This document shows positions 1 through 5,656 of a DNA stretch of 5,670 nt, in pieces; within the stretch, counting starts at the first letter, position 1; the number at the start of each line of letters is the position of its first letter. Position numbers and translations under genes: made by a program. The stretch lies in NCBI GenBank assembly GCA_007123655.1, contig SKKR01000255.1, positions 1 to 5,670 on the forward strand, in the 5' to 3' direction. Source of the DNA: Thermomicrobiaceae bacterium. Lineage in GTDB: Bacteria > Chloroflexota > Chloroflexia > Thermomicrobiales > Thermomicrobiaceae. Below the pieces are notes generated by a model. That model ran no database searches. It saw only the letters and a list, made by a program, of their open reading frames with translations, and had not been told where the DNA came from.

Positions 1-1
1 C

Positions 2-412
2 ATCTGGGGTCCCGTCGCCGGACACTCGAGTGACCGGTGGGGACGAATGCCATTCTTCATCGCGGTGGCTTCCGCCCAGGTCGTGTCGCTGGCCCTTGTC
101 GGCGCATTCCCGGTCCTGATCTGGACGATCGTCGGATCCGTGATTCTGTTCTTTGCGGCAACCGCGGTGCAGGTGTCGCTGGATGCCGCGGCTGGCGATC
201 TTGCGATGCAGGGGAACCGGGCGCGGTTGATGAGCTGGTATGCAACCGCACATGACCTGGGAGCCGCGATCGGGCCGATTATCGGATACACGATCGGAAT
301 CGCAATCGGGCTCAGTGTGGTGTACCCCGCGGTAGCCGCGATCTTCGTCCTGTGCGCGGTCGCATTTGTCCTGGTGCAGCGTTCGGTCCGGACGCGCCTG
401 TCGTCGAACTGA
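2..412 (+). CDS. MFS transporter, C-terminal part (5' end outside the window)
   Basis: The reading frame is open from the first bases to the TGA at 410-412 and gives 136 residues. It begins inside a Major Facilitator Superfamily motif A, GHSSDRWGR (residues 7-15 of the fragment), the cytoplasmic loop signature G-x3-D-R-x-G-R. About four hydrophobic helices follow and then a short Arg-containing tail. Because the protein ends after these four helices, the motif is most likely the copy in the loop between helices 8 and 9, leaving TM9-TM12. The stretch LGAAIGPIIG near the third helix is a Gly/Pro-rich helix typical of MFS proteins. The substrate cannot be told; drug or metabolite export is possible given the downstream TetR and RPH-like genes, but that is inference. 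The ATG at 47 is internal to the fold and is not the start. Confidence 0.85.
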   Translation: MWGPVAGHSSDRWGRMPFFIAVASAQVVSLALVGAFPVLIWTIVGSVILFFAATAVQVSLDAAAGDLAMQGNRARLMSWYATAHDLGAAIGPIIGYTIGIAIGLSVVYPAVAAIFVLCAVAFVLVQRSVRTRLSSN

Positions 413-443
413 TCCGACGAGAATTGGCGCGGGCGGTAACGAA

Positions 444-453
444 TGCACGTGCA
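444..453. repeat. 10-bp perfect palindrome upstream of the tetR promoter
   Basis: TGCACGTGCA is self-complementary over 10 bp and does not extend further. It lies 26 bp before the -35 box of the regulator promoter, in the intergenic gap after the MFS gene. It could be an operator half of a regulator-binding region, but a 10-bp palindrome may also occur by chance and is shorter than most TetR operators. Confidence 0.35.
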
Positions 454-479
454 GGACAGCACCGAGTCTCAACGCACTA

Positions 480-508
480 TTGACATACCTATGACATACC
501 GCTATGCT
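480..508 (+). promoter_or_regulatory. Sigma70-type promoter for the tetR gene
   Basis: A perfect -35 box TTGACA (480-485) is followed after exactly 17 bp by TATGCT (503-508), which matches four of six positions of the TATAAT consensus including the key T-A---T. Transcription would start near 515, giving a leader of about 39 nt before the GTG at 554. The region is locally more A/T-rich than the genes around it. It is the best promoter in the window and should drive the regulator, and by read-through the phosphotransferase gene. Confidence 0.72.
481..500. repeat. Tandem 9-bp repeat over the -35/spacer (candidate operator)
   Basis: TGACATACC occurs at 481-489 and again at 492-500, a period of 11 bp, close to one DNA helical turn. 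The first copy contains most of the -35 box and the second fills the promoter spacer, so a protein bound here would block RNA polymerase. The short inverted motif CATA-n-TATG also occurs twice in the same stretch (CATACCTATG, and CATA-CCGC-TATG). This is a plausible autoregulatory site for the TetR protein, but TetR proteins usually prefer longer inverted repeats. The repeat is read directly; the function is inferred. Confidence 0.45.
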
Positions 509-532
509 AATGCCACACTCAAGCTCGGCTGT

Positions 533-549
533 ACCTCTCGTTAGGAGGT
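533..549 (+). promoter_or_regulatory. Small leader hairpin overlapping the tetR Shine-Dalgarno
   Basis: ACCTC (533-537) is complementary to GAGGT (545-549), with a 7-nt loop; a T-G pair could extend the stem inward. The 3' arm contains part of the AGGAGG Shine-Dalgarno (543-548), so the folded leader would partly hide the ribosome site. The stem is only five pairs, so it may be incidental: any CCTC near an SD can pair with it. Confidence 0.3.
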
Positions 550-553
550 CTTT

Positions 554-1204
554 GTGGCAGAGCGTGGAACGTTGAGAGATCAGCAGGCGGAGTTCACCAG
601 ACAATTGTTGATGGAGGCCGCTCGCTCGGTTCTGCTGAATGACTCATCAGAAGACTTCACGATCCAGAAGGTCGCAAAACGCGCCGGTGTTTCGCATCGA
701 ACCGTGTATCGATATTTCCCGACCCGTCAGGCGTTGATCGATGAGTACAGTAACTGGCTCGAAGAGTCCAATCGTCAGGATCCTCGGTCCATCGAAAAAT
801 CGGACTCCTTCGCCGATCTCGTTCGCGTGGTCTTCGCGAGATTCGACAGTTACAGCGAAGACTATGAGGCCGCCGCCCGGGTAAGCGGGGGTGTGTTGAG
901 ACCCGCGAACCAGGTGGAACGAGATCAGCGCACGCGTGCGGTCTTCGACCGCAGGTTCCCGGATCTCGAGCCGGGGAGCGCGGACCTGGCGTACGCGATC
1001 ATTCGATCGCTGGTCGGATTACAAACCTGGTTCACGATGCGAGACCGGTTCGGAATGAAAGATGGTCAAGCCGGAGAAGCGGTAGCCTGGGCTGTTGGAG
1101 CGCTCGAGGAGGCGCTCAAATCGGGGAACGCTCCGTCGGCGATCGGTAAGGCTGACGGGCACTCCCCGGATGGCACGTCGGGAGACGGGGACCACAGCAA
1201 CTAA
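554..1204 (+). CDS. TetR/AcrR-family transcriptional regulator
   Basis: This 216-residue protein has the usual TetR length. The N-terminal helix-turn-helix domain spans about residues 14-61 and carries the diagnostic pattern FTIQKVAKRAGVSHRTVYRYF followed by PTRQAL; the recognition helix is around S47-Y54. Residues 80-190 form the helical ligand-binding and dimerisation domain, which varies between members and gives no ligand clue. Residues 190-216 are a Gly/Ser/Asp/His-rich tail that looks disordered. The start is GTG at 554, chosen for the strong AGGAGG at 543-548 with a 5-nt spacer. The gene ends 32 bp before the phosphotransferase gene on the same strand, so the two are probably cotranscribed. 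It most likely represses its own promoter and is released by a small molecule. Family assignment is secure; target and ligand are inferred. Confidence 0.93.
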   Translation: MAERGTLRDQQAEFTRQLLMEAARSVLLNDSSEDFTIQKVAKRAGVSHRTVYRYFPTRQALIDEYSNWLEESNRQDPRSIEKSDSFADLVRVVFARFDSYSEDYEAAARVSGGVLRPANQVERDQRTRAVFDRRFPDLEPGSADLAYAIIRSLVGLQTWFTMRDRFGMKDGQAGEAVAWAVGALEEALKSGNAPSAIGKADGHSPDGTSGDGDHSN

Positions 1205-1236
1205 TCAGTATCGGGACAACTGAAGAAAGGTGCACG

Positions 1237-3696
1237 ATGATGCTTGCTCAATCGGGTTCGGGGACCCCCGGTACAGGGACCCTCATGCCACTGAACGGTG
1301 CCGTTGACCCCGGCTCCGCAGGGACGAAGGCCGCGACATTGGCCCGGCTCGCCGGGAAAGGATTTCGCGTTCCGGAGGGTTACGTGGTTCCGCCGCAACT
1401 CGCCCGGGAGATCGCAACCTCAGGGGCGCCTGAGGCCATCAGAGTCGAACTCGCCAAGATTGCAACTCAGCCGCTGGCGGTTCGCTCGTCCGCTCTGGCC
1501 GAAGATACTGAACTCGCCGCGTTCGCGGGACAGTATGAAACTGTGCTCGAAGTCAACGGGCTGGGCGAGGTCATCGATGCTATCCGGACGGTCTGGGAAT
1601 CGGGACAGGCTCTCAGCGTACTCGATTATCGTCGTCAGCACGGTCTTGACCTGGACGATGGCTCTGACGGAATCGCCATTCTGATCCAGCCAATGATCGA
1701 TCCCGAAACTGCCGGCGCGGCCTTTTCGGCGAATCCTGTTACTGGCGACCTGGACGAAGTGGTCATCAATGCCGTGCCTGGTCTGGGTGACCGGCTCATG
1801 GCGGGCGAGTCAGACTCGGAAACCTGGATCGTGCGTGGATCATCCGCCACCCCGAACTCCGAAGGAACGGCACTTTCTGAAACCGCTGCCGGAGAAATCG
1901 CGGAACTGGCCAGGCAGGTTCAGCGCGAGTTCGGGGAACCGCAGGACATCGAGTGGGCAATCAGTGACGGGAAGCTGTACCTGCTGCAGGCCCGGCCCAT
2001 TACCGCGCTTCCGGTCGAGCCGGACCTTCCTCCGCTGCCTCCGGGCACCTGGATGAAGGAAACTGAGCACATTTCCGGGGTCATCTCAGTTGCGATGGCG
2101 GATCTCTATATCCCGGTGCTGGAACGGGGTAGCCGTGCCATGTTTCAGGAGTGCGGCGCGCTGCTGGAATCCCTGCGATTCATTGACCGGGCCGGTGAGC
2201 TGTATGTCCAGGCGGTGCCGGTGGGCGACAGACAGGGGCCGCCGCCACCGGGATGGCTGTTTGGTCTGCTCGTGCGTGTGATCCCGTCGCTCCGCGAGCG
2301 GTCGAGACAGGCTGAGATCGCGCTCAACCGCGGAGGACTGGATCGCACGGTTGCGCTCTGGTATTCGGAATGGCGGGCACATCTGCAGAGCCGTTGCCGG
2401 GAATTGCTACAGGTGGAACTCGGGTCTCTGAATGACCGCGAACTCGCCGTTCAGGTGGATCTCGCCCGGGAACTGTTCTCTGACGGGTTCGAGATTCACC
2501 TGCAGCTGACATCTCCCCAGATTCTGGCGGCGTACGAACTCGTTCGGGTTGCCGATGAGCTGTTCGGCTGGAGCGATACAGACGCCATGATGCTGGTCGC
2601 GAACGCCGCGGAAGCCTCGAGCGCTCCCGGCATTGCATTGGAACGGCTCGCGGAGTATGTCCGATCCCGCCCGTCGACGCGCGAGCTGGTGGAGCGTCCG
2701 TCCGCCGGAATCGATGACATCCGAAGGGCGGATCCGGAGTTTGGCGGCAAACTGCAGGCATATCTGGACGAGTTCGGACACCGCGTCCTGGATAACGACG
2801 TGGACAGTCCAACGCTCTTCGAGCGTCCAGATCTTGTGCTCGGGCTTATTGCGAAACAGCTGGGCGAGACCGAGCGCCGCGAGCGCTCCAGTGCTCACCT
2901 CGAAGCCCGTGAACGCGCCGAAGAACTGCTCGCTCTGCGATCCGAAGCAGACCGGACGCGAATGCGACATGCGATAGAGCGCGCAACCGAACTGATCAAC
3001 CTTCGCGAGGACAACATCCTCCTTACCGCGCTGTTTCCGGCATCTCTCATTCGCTACCGCTTGCTTGAGATAGCGGATCGGCTGATGCATCGCCGGGTAA
3101 TCGGTCAACCGGATGACGTCTTCTACCTGACACTGGACGAAGCAAAGTCGTTCCTCCAGGACAGAGATCCGAGCGGTGCGATCACAGTCGTTCGCACGCG
3201 ACGAGCAGAGCGCGCCTGGACGGCTGCACATCCCGGTCCCCTGTTGATCGGCGGCGTACCAACGTTTCCGGACACATCCTGGTTACCGACGGCCGTTCGA
3301 TGGATCGCTGACGCCTCGGCGTGGAACTTCGGTAAGTGGACCTCACCGGCGAGGGAGCACCGAAGCGATCTCGTGCTCACCGGCCTGCCATCCTCCGCGG
3401 GACGGCATCGAGGACCGGTTCGCATCGTGCGAGATCAGCGCGATTTTCACCGTGTTCTTCCCGGGGATGTCCTGGTCTGTCCAATCACGACTTCAGCCTG
3501 GGGGATTCTGTTCAGCACAGCCGGAGCGCTGGTAACTGACCACGGCGGTGTTCTTTCACACCCGGCTATTGCGGCGAGAGAGCATGGAGTCCCCGCGGTC
3601 ATCGGAACAGGTGAAGGAACGCGTCGACTGCAGGATGGCCAGATCGTGATCGTAGATGGCTCGGCCGGCACAGTCGAGTTCGTTGAAGCGGGCTGA
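1237..3696 (+). CDS. RPH-like PEP/pyruvate-binding phosphotransferase (rifampin phosphotransferase superfamily)
   Basis: The protein has 819 residues and three parts. Residues ~18-255 are a PPDK_N ATP-grasp domain: GTKAATL with K31, AVRSSALAED with R83, FAGQYETVLEV, AAFSANPVTG, then DIEW (E239) and LLQARPI (Q251, R253). Residues ~265-640 are a helical middle domain that resembles the substrate domain of RPH-like proteins, with the landmarks YLDEFGHR (509-516) and PDDVFYLTLDEA (625-636). Residues ~715-817 are a PEP-utiliser swivelling domain with LPGDVLVCP and GGVLSHPAIAAREHG; H775 is the expected phosphohistidine. In rifampin phosphotransferase, ATP gives AMP and phosphate while the other phosphate passes via this His to the antibiotic; related PEP synthases act on pyruvate. 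The substrate here is unknown. It is shorter than known RPH (about 865 aa), mainly between K31 and R83. AAGAAAGG (1223-1230) precedes adjacent ATGs at 1237 and 1240. ATG 1285 (residue 17, AGGGA at 1275-1279) is an alternative start that fits where the fold begins. It is likely cotranscribed with the TetR gene. Confidence 0.88.
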   Translation: MMLAQSGSGTPGTGTLMPLNGAVDPGSAGTKAATLARLAGKGFRVPEGYVVPPQLAREIATSGAPEAIRVELAKIATQPLAVRSSALAEDTELAAFAGQYETVLEVNGLGEVIDAIRTVWESGQALSVLDYRRQHGLDLDDGSDGIAILIQPMIDPETAGAAFSANPVTGDLDEVVINAVPGLGDRLMAGESDSETWIVRGSSATPNSEGTALSETAAGEIAELARQVQREFGEPQDIEWAISDGKLYLLQARPITALPVEPDLPPLPPGTWMKETEHISGVISVAMADLYIPVLERGSRAMFQECGALLESLRFIDRAGELYVQAVPVGDRQGPPPPGWLFGLLVRVIPSLRERSRQAEIALNRGGLDRTVALWYSEWRAHLQSRCRELLQVELGSLNDRELAVQVDLARELFSDGFEIHLQLTSPQILAAYELVRVADELFGWSDTDAMMLVANAAEASSAPGIALERLAEYVRSRPSTRELVERPSAGIDDIRRADPEFGGKLQAYLDEFGHRVLDNDVDSPTLFERPDLVLGLIAKQLGETERRERSSAHLEARERAEELLALRSEADRTRMRHAIERATELINLREDNILLTALFPASLIRYRLLEIADRLMHRRVIGQPDDVFYLTLDEAKSFLQDRDPSGAITVVRTRRAERAWTAAHPGPLLIGGVPTFPDTSWLPTAVRWIADASAWNFGKWTSPAREHRSDLVLTGLPSSAGRHRGPVRIVRDQRDFHRVLPGDVLVCPITTSAWGILFSTAGALVTDHGGVLSHPAIAAREHGVPAVIGTGEGTRRLQDGQIVIVDGSAGTVEFVEAG

Positions 3697-3769
3697 TGGA
3701 AGGAGCGGTCTCGCGGGATAAGGGTGATTGTCGAAAGTGGCAGTGGTTTGCGAAAGGGAGTGACGACAG

Positions 3770-4570
3770 ATGTCAGCAACAAATGGCATGGCGGGTACCC
3801 TCACGCGCGGTAAACGGATCGTACTCATCGTCCTGGGCGTAGTGCTCGCGATTCTTGGACTCGAGGGTGCTGGATTCGTGATAACGGGCTGGAGCAGTGA
3901 TCTGGACGGTGGCGCGCACCAGTTCCACCACGTGATGCGTGGCGTGTCAACGGTTCCTTCGCTCCTTGCGGCACTTGTTTTGATTATCCGGCCATCCTGG
4001 GCGCTCGGTGCGGCGAAGAAACTCGCGGCGAATGGAATCGCATACCCGATCGCGGCTATCGTTAGTTTGACGGTTTGGCCGCCGGCGATCATCTACCCGA
4101 TCATCGCATTGGTCGTCGTCGGCGTAGTCTACTGGGCGTATCGCGGCAATTTCCCGTGGAACAAGCATGACTTCCGACTTTCGTTCAGCCGGCCGCTTCT
4201 GGCGCTGACCGTGGTCGTCGCGGTTCCGTTGATCGTCTACGGTTTGAATGAGGCGTCACTTCAGCGGTCCACCGAAGCGCTGCATGGTGATCTCGGCCAC
4301 TGGGCCGGAAGTCTGGCTGGTGCGCTGACCATCGTCATATTGATGCTGTTCGCATCAATGCGGATGCCCGGCTGGCGTGTGCCGGCGTGGAGCGCGGGCT
4401 TCATGCTCTTCATGCTTGGCGTCGCGTCGGTGCTCATGCCGAACCAAGCGTCCAGCGTCGGTGAGGGATGGGGCACGCTGGCGATCATCTCGTCCGTCGC
4501 GTTCCTCGGAGTCGCCGAGTTGGAGCCGAGACTCTTCGGGCGAGTGGCGCCGCAACCCGCGGGATCTTAA
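3770..4570 (+). CDS. Unnamed multi-pass membrane protein with outward histidine motifs
   Basis: I do not recognise a named family for this 266-residue protein, although it recalls unnamed membrane proteins of actinobacteria and Chloroflexota. About eight helices are visible, near residues 17-38, 60-78, 87-103, 105-124, 142-159, 178-196, 205-223 and 234-250. The basic stretches (RGKR 14-17, the 74-84 segment, 125-141, 198-203 and the C-terminus) fall on one side, so N- and C-termini are predicted inside. The first outer loop holds AHQFHH (H50, H53, H54) and a later outer loop holds HGDLGHWAG (H172, H177), which could bind metal or haem. A further outer loop holds MPNQASSVGEGWG. Start ATG has AAAGGGAG at 3753-3760 with 9 nt spacing. 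The gene lies 73 bp after the phosphotransferase gene with no clear terminator or promoter between, so cotranscription is possible. No function is assigned. Confidence 0.82.
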   Translation: MSATNGMAGTLTRGKRIVLIVLGVVLAILGLEGAGFVITGWSSDLDGGAHQFHHVMRGVSTVPSLLAALVLIIRPSWALGAAKKLAANGIAYPIAAIVSLTVWPPAIIYPIIALVVVGVVYWAYRGNFPWNKHDFRLSFSRPLLALTVVVAVPLIVYGLNEASLQRSTEALHGDLGHWAGSLAGALTIVILMLFASMRMPGWRVPAWSAGFMLFMLGVASVLMPNQASSVGEGWGTLAIISSVAFLGVAELEPRLFGRVAPQPAGS

Positions 4571-4610
4571 TCCAGGATCCTTATTCAAGGGAATACTCGA
4601 AAGTACGCCG

Positions 4611-4646
4611 CGGGATGAGGTTGAGCGCGTGACCGACCTCATCCCG
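4611..4646. terminator. 11-bp perfect inverted repeat, possible terminator or operator
   Basis: CGGGATGAGGT (4611-4621) and ACCTCATCCCG (4636-4646) are exact reverse complements with a 14-nt loop; a T-G and a G-C pair can extend the stem inward. It lies 40 bp after the stop of the membrane-protein gene and 15 bp before the promoter-like site of the hydrolase gene. A stable hairpin here would fit transcription termination, but the next bases are mixed C/T without a T-run, so it is not a classic intrinsic terminator. A protein-binding site controlling the hydrolase promoter is the alternative. Confidence 0.5.
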
Positions 4647-4661
4647 TTCCGTCTGCCCCAC

Positions 4662-4691
4662 TTGCAGGCTCGTTTCAGGACGCGCTATTGT
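4662..4691 (+). promoter_or_regulatory. Putative promoter of the dienelactone hydrolase gene
   Basis: TTGCAG (4662-4667) and TATTGT (4686-4691) are separated by 18 bp; each matches four of six consensus positions. A start near 4698 would leave a leader of about 37 nt with the Shine-Dalgarno at 4721-4727. The position directly before the gene and after a strong inverted repeat supports independent transcription. The boxes are imperfect, so confidence is moderate. Confidence 0.42.
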
Positions 4692-4734
4692 CTTGATACG
4701 CGACTCGACAGGACGACAAGAAGGAGGCGGAGCC

Positions 4735-5415
4735 ATGGCCGGCGAGATGATCACGTGGACGACCAACGGCGAGCAGGTACCCGGATTCCTCTCGACCCCG
4801 GACGAGACTCCGGCGCCGGCGGTCATCGTTCTGCAGGAGTGGTGGGGACTGGAACCGCACATCAAGGACGTTGCTGGTCGCTTTGCGGCGGCGGGGTACG
4901 TAGCCCTTGCCCCGGACCTCTACCACGGGAAACTGGTGGACGAGCCGGACGAGGCTCGAAAGCTCGCGATGGAACTGGACCATCCCCGCGCCATTGCCGA
5001 GATCGAGAGCGCCGGACGCTATCTGTTGTCCAGAGATGACGTCAGGGGAGATCGTGTCGGGATCATCGGTTTCTGCATGGGCGGCGGCCTGGTGTTGAAG
5101 GTAGCTTCGGAGACAGACATTGCAGGCGCCGCGATCGTGTTCTACGGCCGGAATCCGGACCCGATTGAACAGGTCGGCGAGATCGACTGCTCGCTACTCG
5201 GGATCTATGGCGGGGCGGACCAGGGGATTCCACCCTCCGAAGTCGAGCGGCTTCGAGAGGCGCTGGAGAAGGCCGGCAAACGTGATTTTGAACTTCACAT
5301 CTATCCTGACGCGCCACACGCGTTCTTCAATGATCGCCGCCAGTCCTATCGCCGGGAAGAGAGTAACGACGCCTGGGAGCGCACGCTGCACTTCTTCCGA
5401 AAGAACCTGGGGTGA
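4735..5415 (+). CDS. Dienelactone hydrolase family protein (carboxymethylenebutenolidase-like)
   Basis: This 226-residue cytoplasmic alpha/beta hydrolase has the family's usual length. Visible family landmarks are VIVLQEWWGL with E35, GYVALAPDLYHG (54-65), the nucleophile elbow GFCMGGG with Cys114, GGADQGIP with Asp162, and PDAPHAFFND with His195. The Cys-Asp-His triad and the Glu that tunes the Cys are those of dienelactone hydrolase, which opens the lactone ring of 4-carboxymethylenebut-2-en-4-olide to maleylacetate in chlorocatechol breakdown. No other catechol-pathway gene is nearby and many family members act on other esters or lactones, so the true substrate is open. Start ATG at 4735 is chosen for the excellent AAGGAGG (4721-4727) with a 7-nt spacer; a TTG 42 bp upstream is in frame but lacks such a site and would add 14 residues not belonging to the fold. 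The gene probably has its own promoter. Confidence 0.92.
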   Translation: MAGEMITWTTNGEQVPGFLSTPDETPAPAVIVLQEWWGLEPHIKDVAGRFAAAGYVALAPDLYHGKLVDEPDEARKLAMELDHPRAIAEIESAGRYLLSRDDVRGDRVGIIGFCMGGGLVLKVASETDIAGAAIVFYGRNPDPIEQVGEIDCSLLGIYGGADQGIPPSEVERLREALEKAGKRDFELHIYPDAPHAFFNDRRQSYRREESNDAWERTLHFFRKNLG

Positions 5416-5455
5416 GGGAGACCTGCGCATTTGGTAGCGTGATCGTGTACCCGGC

Positions 5456-5496
5456 GACAGACTTTCGGAACGAGGGCAGGGGATAAAGAGTCTGTC
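5456..5496. repeat. 8-bp inverted repeat with long loop downstream of the hydrolase gene
   Basis: GACAGACT (5456-5463) is the exact reverse complement of AGTCTGTC (5489-5496); a T-G and a T-A pair can lengthen the stem to ten, leaving a loop of about 21 nt. It begins 40 bp after the hydrolase stop. It could help end transcription, but the loop is long and no T-run follows. Confidence 0.35.
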
Positions 5497-5517
5497 TCAT
5501 AATCCACCCTTGGTAGC

Positions 5518-5537
5518 CGCGCACGTCTCTGTGCGCG
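5518..5537. repeat. GC-rich hairpin, 7-bp stem and 6-nt loop
   Basis: CGCGCAC (5518-5524) pairs exactly with GTGCGCG (5531-5537) around GTCTCT. The stem is stable, but no T-run follows on either strand. Possible roles are a factor-dependent terminator for the hydrolase gene or part of an untranslated structure. Confidence 0.4.
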
Positions 5538-5605
5538 TACATCCTTGGACATCGTTGCGCGAACGGACAACTCCTCGCCCCGAAATCACCAATCGGGCAA
5601 TCTCG

Positions 5606-5625
5606 CGCGGGCAGGGACGCCCGCG
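5606..5625. repeat. Second GC-rich hairpin, 7-bp stem and 6-nt loop
   Basis: CGCGGGC (5606-5612) pairs exactly with GCCCGCG (5619-5625) around AGGGAC. It has the same size and the same CGCG outer ends as the hairpin at 5518-5537, though the loops and inner pairs differ. It lies just before the promoter-like boxes at the window end. Confidence 0.38.
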
Positions 5626-5626
5626 G

Positions 5627-5656
5627 TTACCTGATCCTTGACTTTCGAGATACACT
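5627..5656 (+). promoter_or_regulatory. Weak promoter-like pair near the window end
   Basis: TTACCT (5627-5632) and TACACT (5651-5656) are separated by 18 bp. The -10-like box matches four of six consensus positions. A better -35-like TTGACT at 5638-5643 has no suitable -10 box at normal distance inside the window. A promoter for a gene to the right is possible but weakly supported. Confidence 0.2.

Noticed and set aside
47..412. A complete small 121-residue membrane protein starting at the ATG at 47
   Set aside because: The frame is open to the window edge and the residues just before that ATG form an MFS motif A, so the ATG is internal to a larger transporter gene.
401..420. TCGTCG/CGACGA inverted repeat at the end of the MFS gene as a terminator
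   Set aside because: The stem is only 6 bp, overlaps the stop codon, and is not followed by a T-run; chance is an adequate explanation.
2407..3231. Long open frame on the minus strand inside the phosphotransferase gene
   Set aside because: It lies wholly opposite a gene with clear domain motifs, its translation shows no recognisable domain, and no Shine-Dalgarno or promoter stands out. It is a by-product of the codon use of the real gene.
4693..4734. TTG at 4693 as an earlier start of the dienelactone hydrolase
   Set aside because: The strong AAGGAGG at 4721-4727 is placed correctly for the ATG at 4735, and the extra 14 residues lie outside the family fold. The upstream TTG would also overlap or closely follow the predicted -10 box.
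4377..5039. 220-codon plus-strand frame bridging the membrane-protein and hydrolase genes
   Set aside because: The translation is very rich in Arg and Ser with no fold signal, and it overlaps two well-supported genes in other frames. It also passes through the inverted repeat and promoter region.
5416..5490. tRNA-like D-arm (GCGC, then TTTGGTA, then GCGT) at 5425-5440
   Set aside because: Only the D-arm fits. The acceptor stem does not close, position 8 is not T, the T-loop lacks the TTCRA pattern with a paired stem, and the anticodon stem has a mismatch.
5485..5505. Sequence around GAGTCTGTCTCATAA as an insertion-sequence end
   Set aside because: It vaguely recalls some IS terminal repeats, but there is no transposase, no partner repeat at a suitable distance and no target-site duplication; the inverted repeat at 5456-5496 explains part of it.
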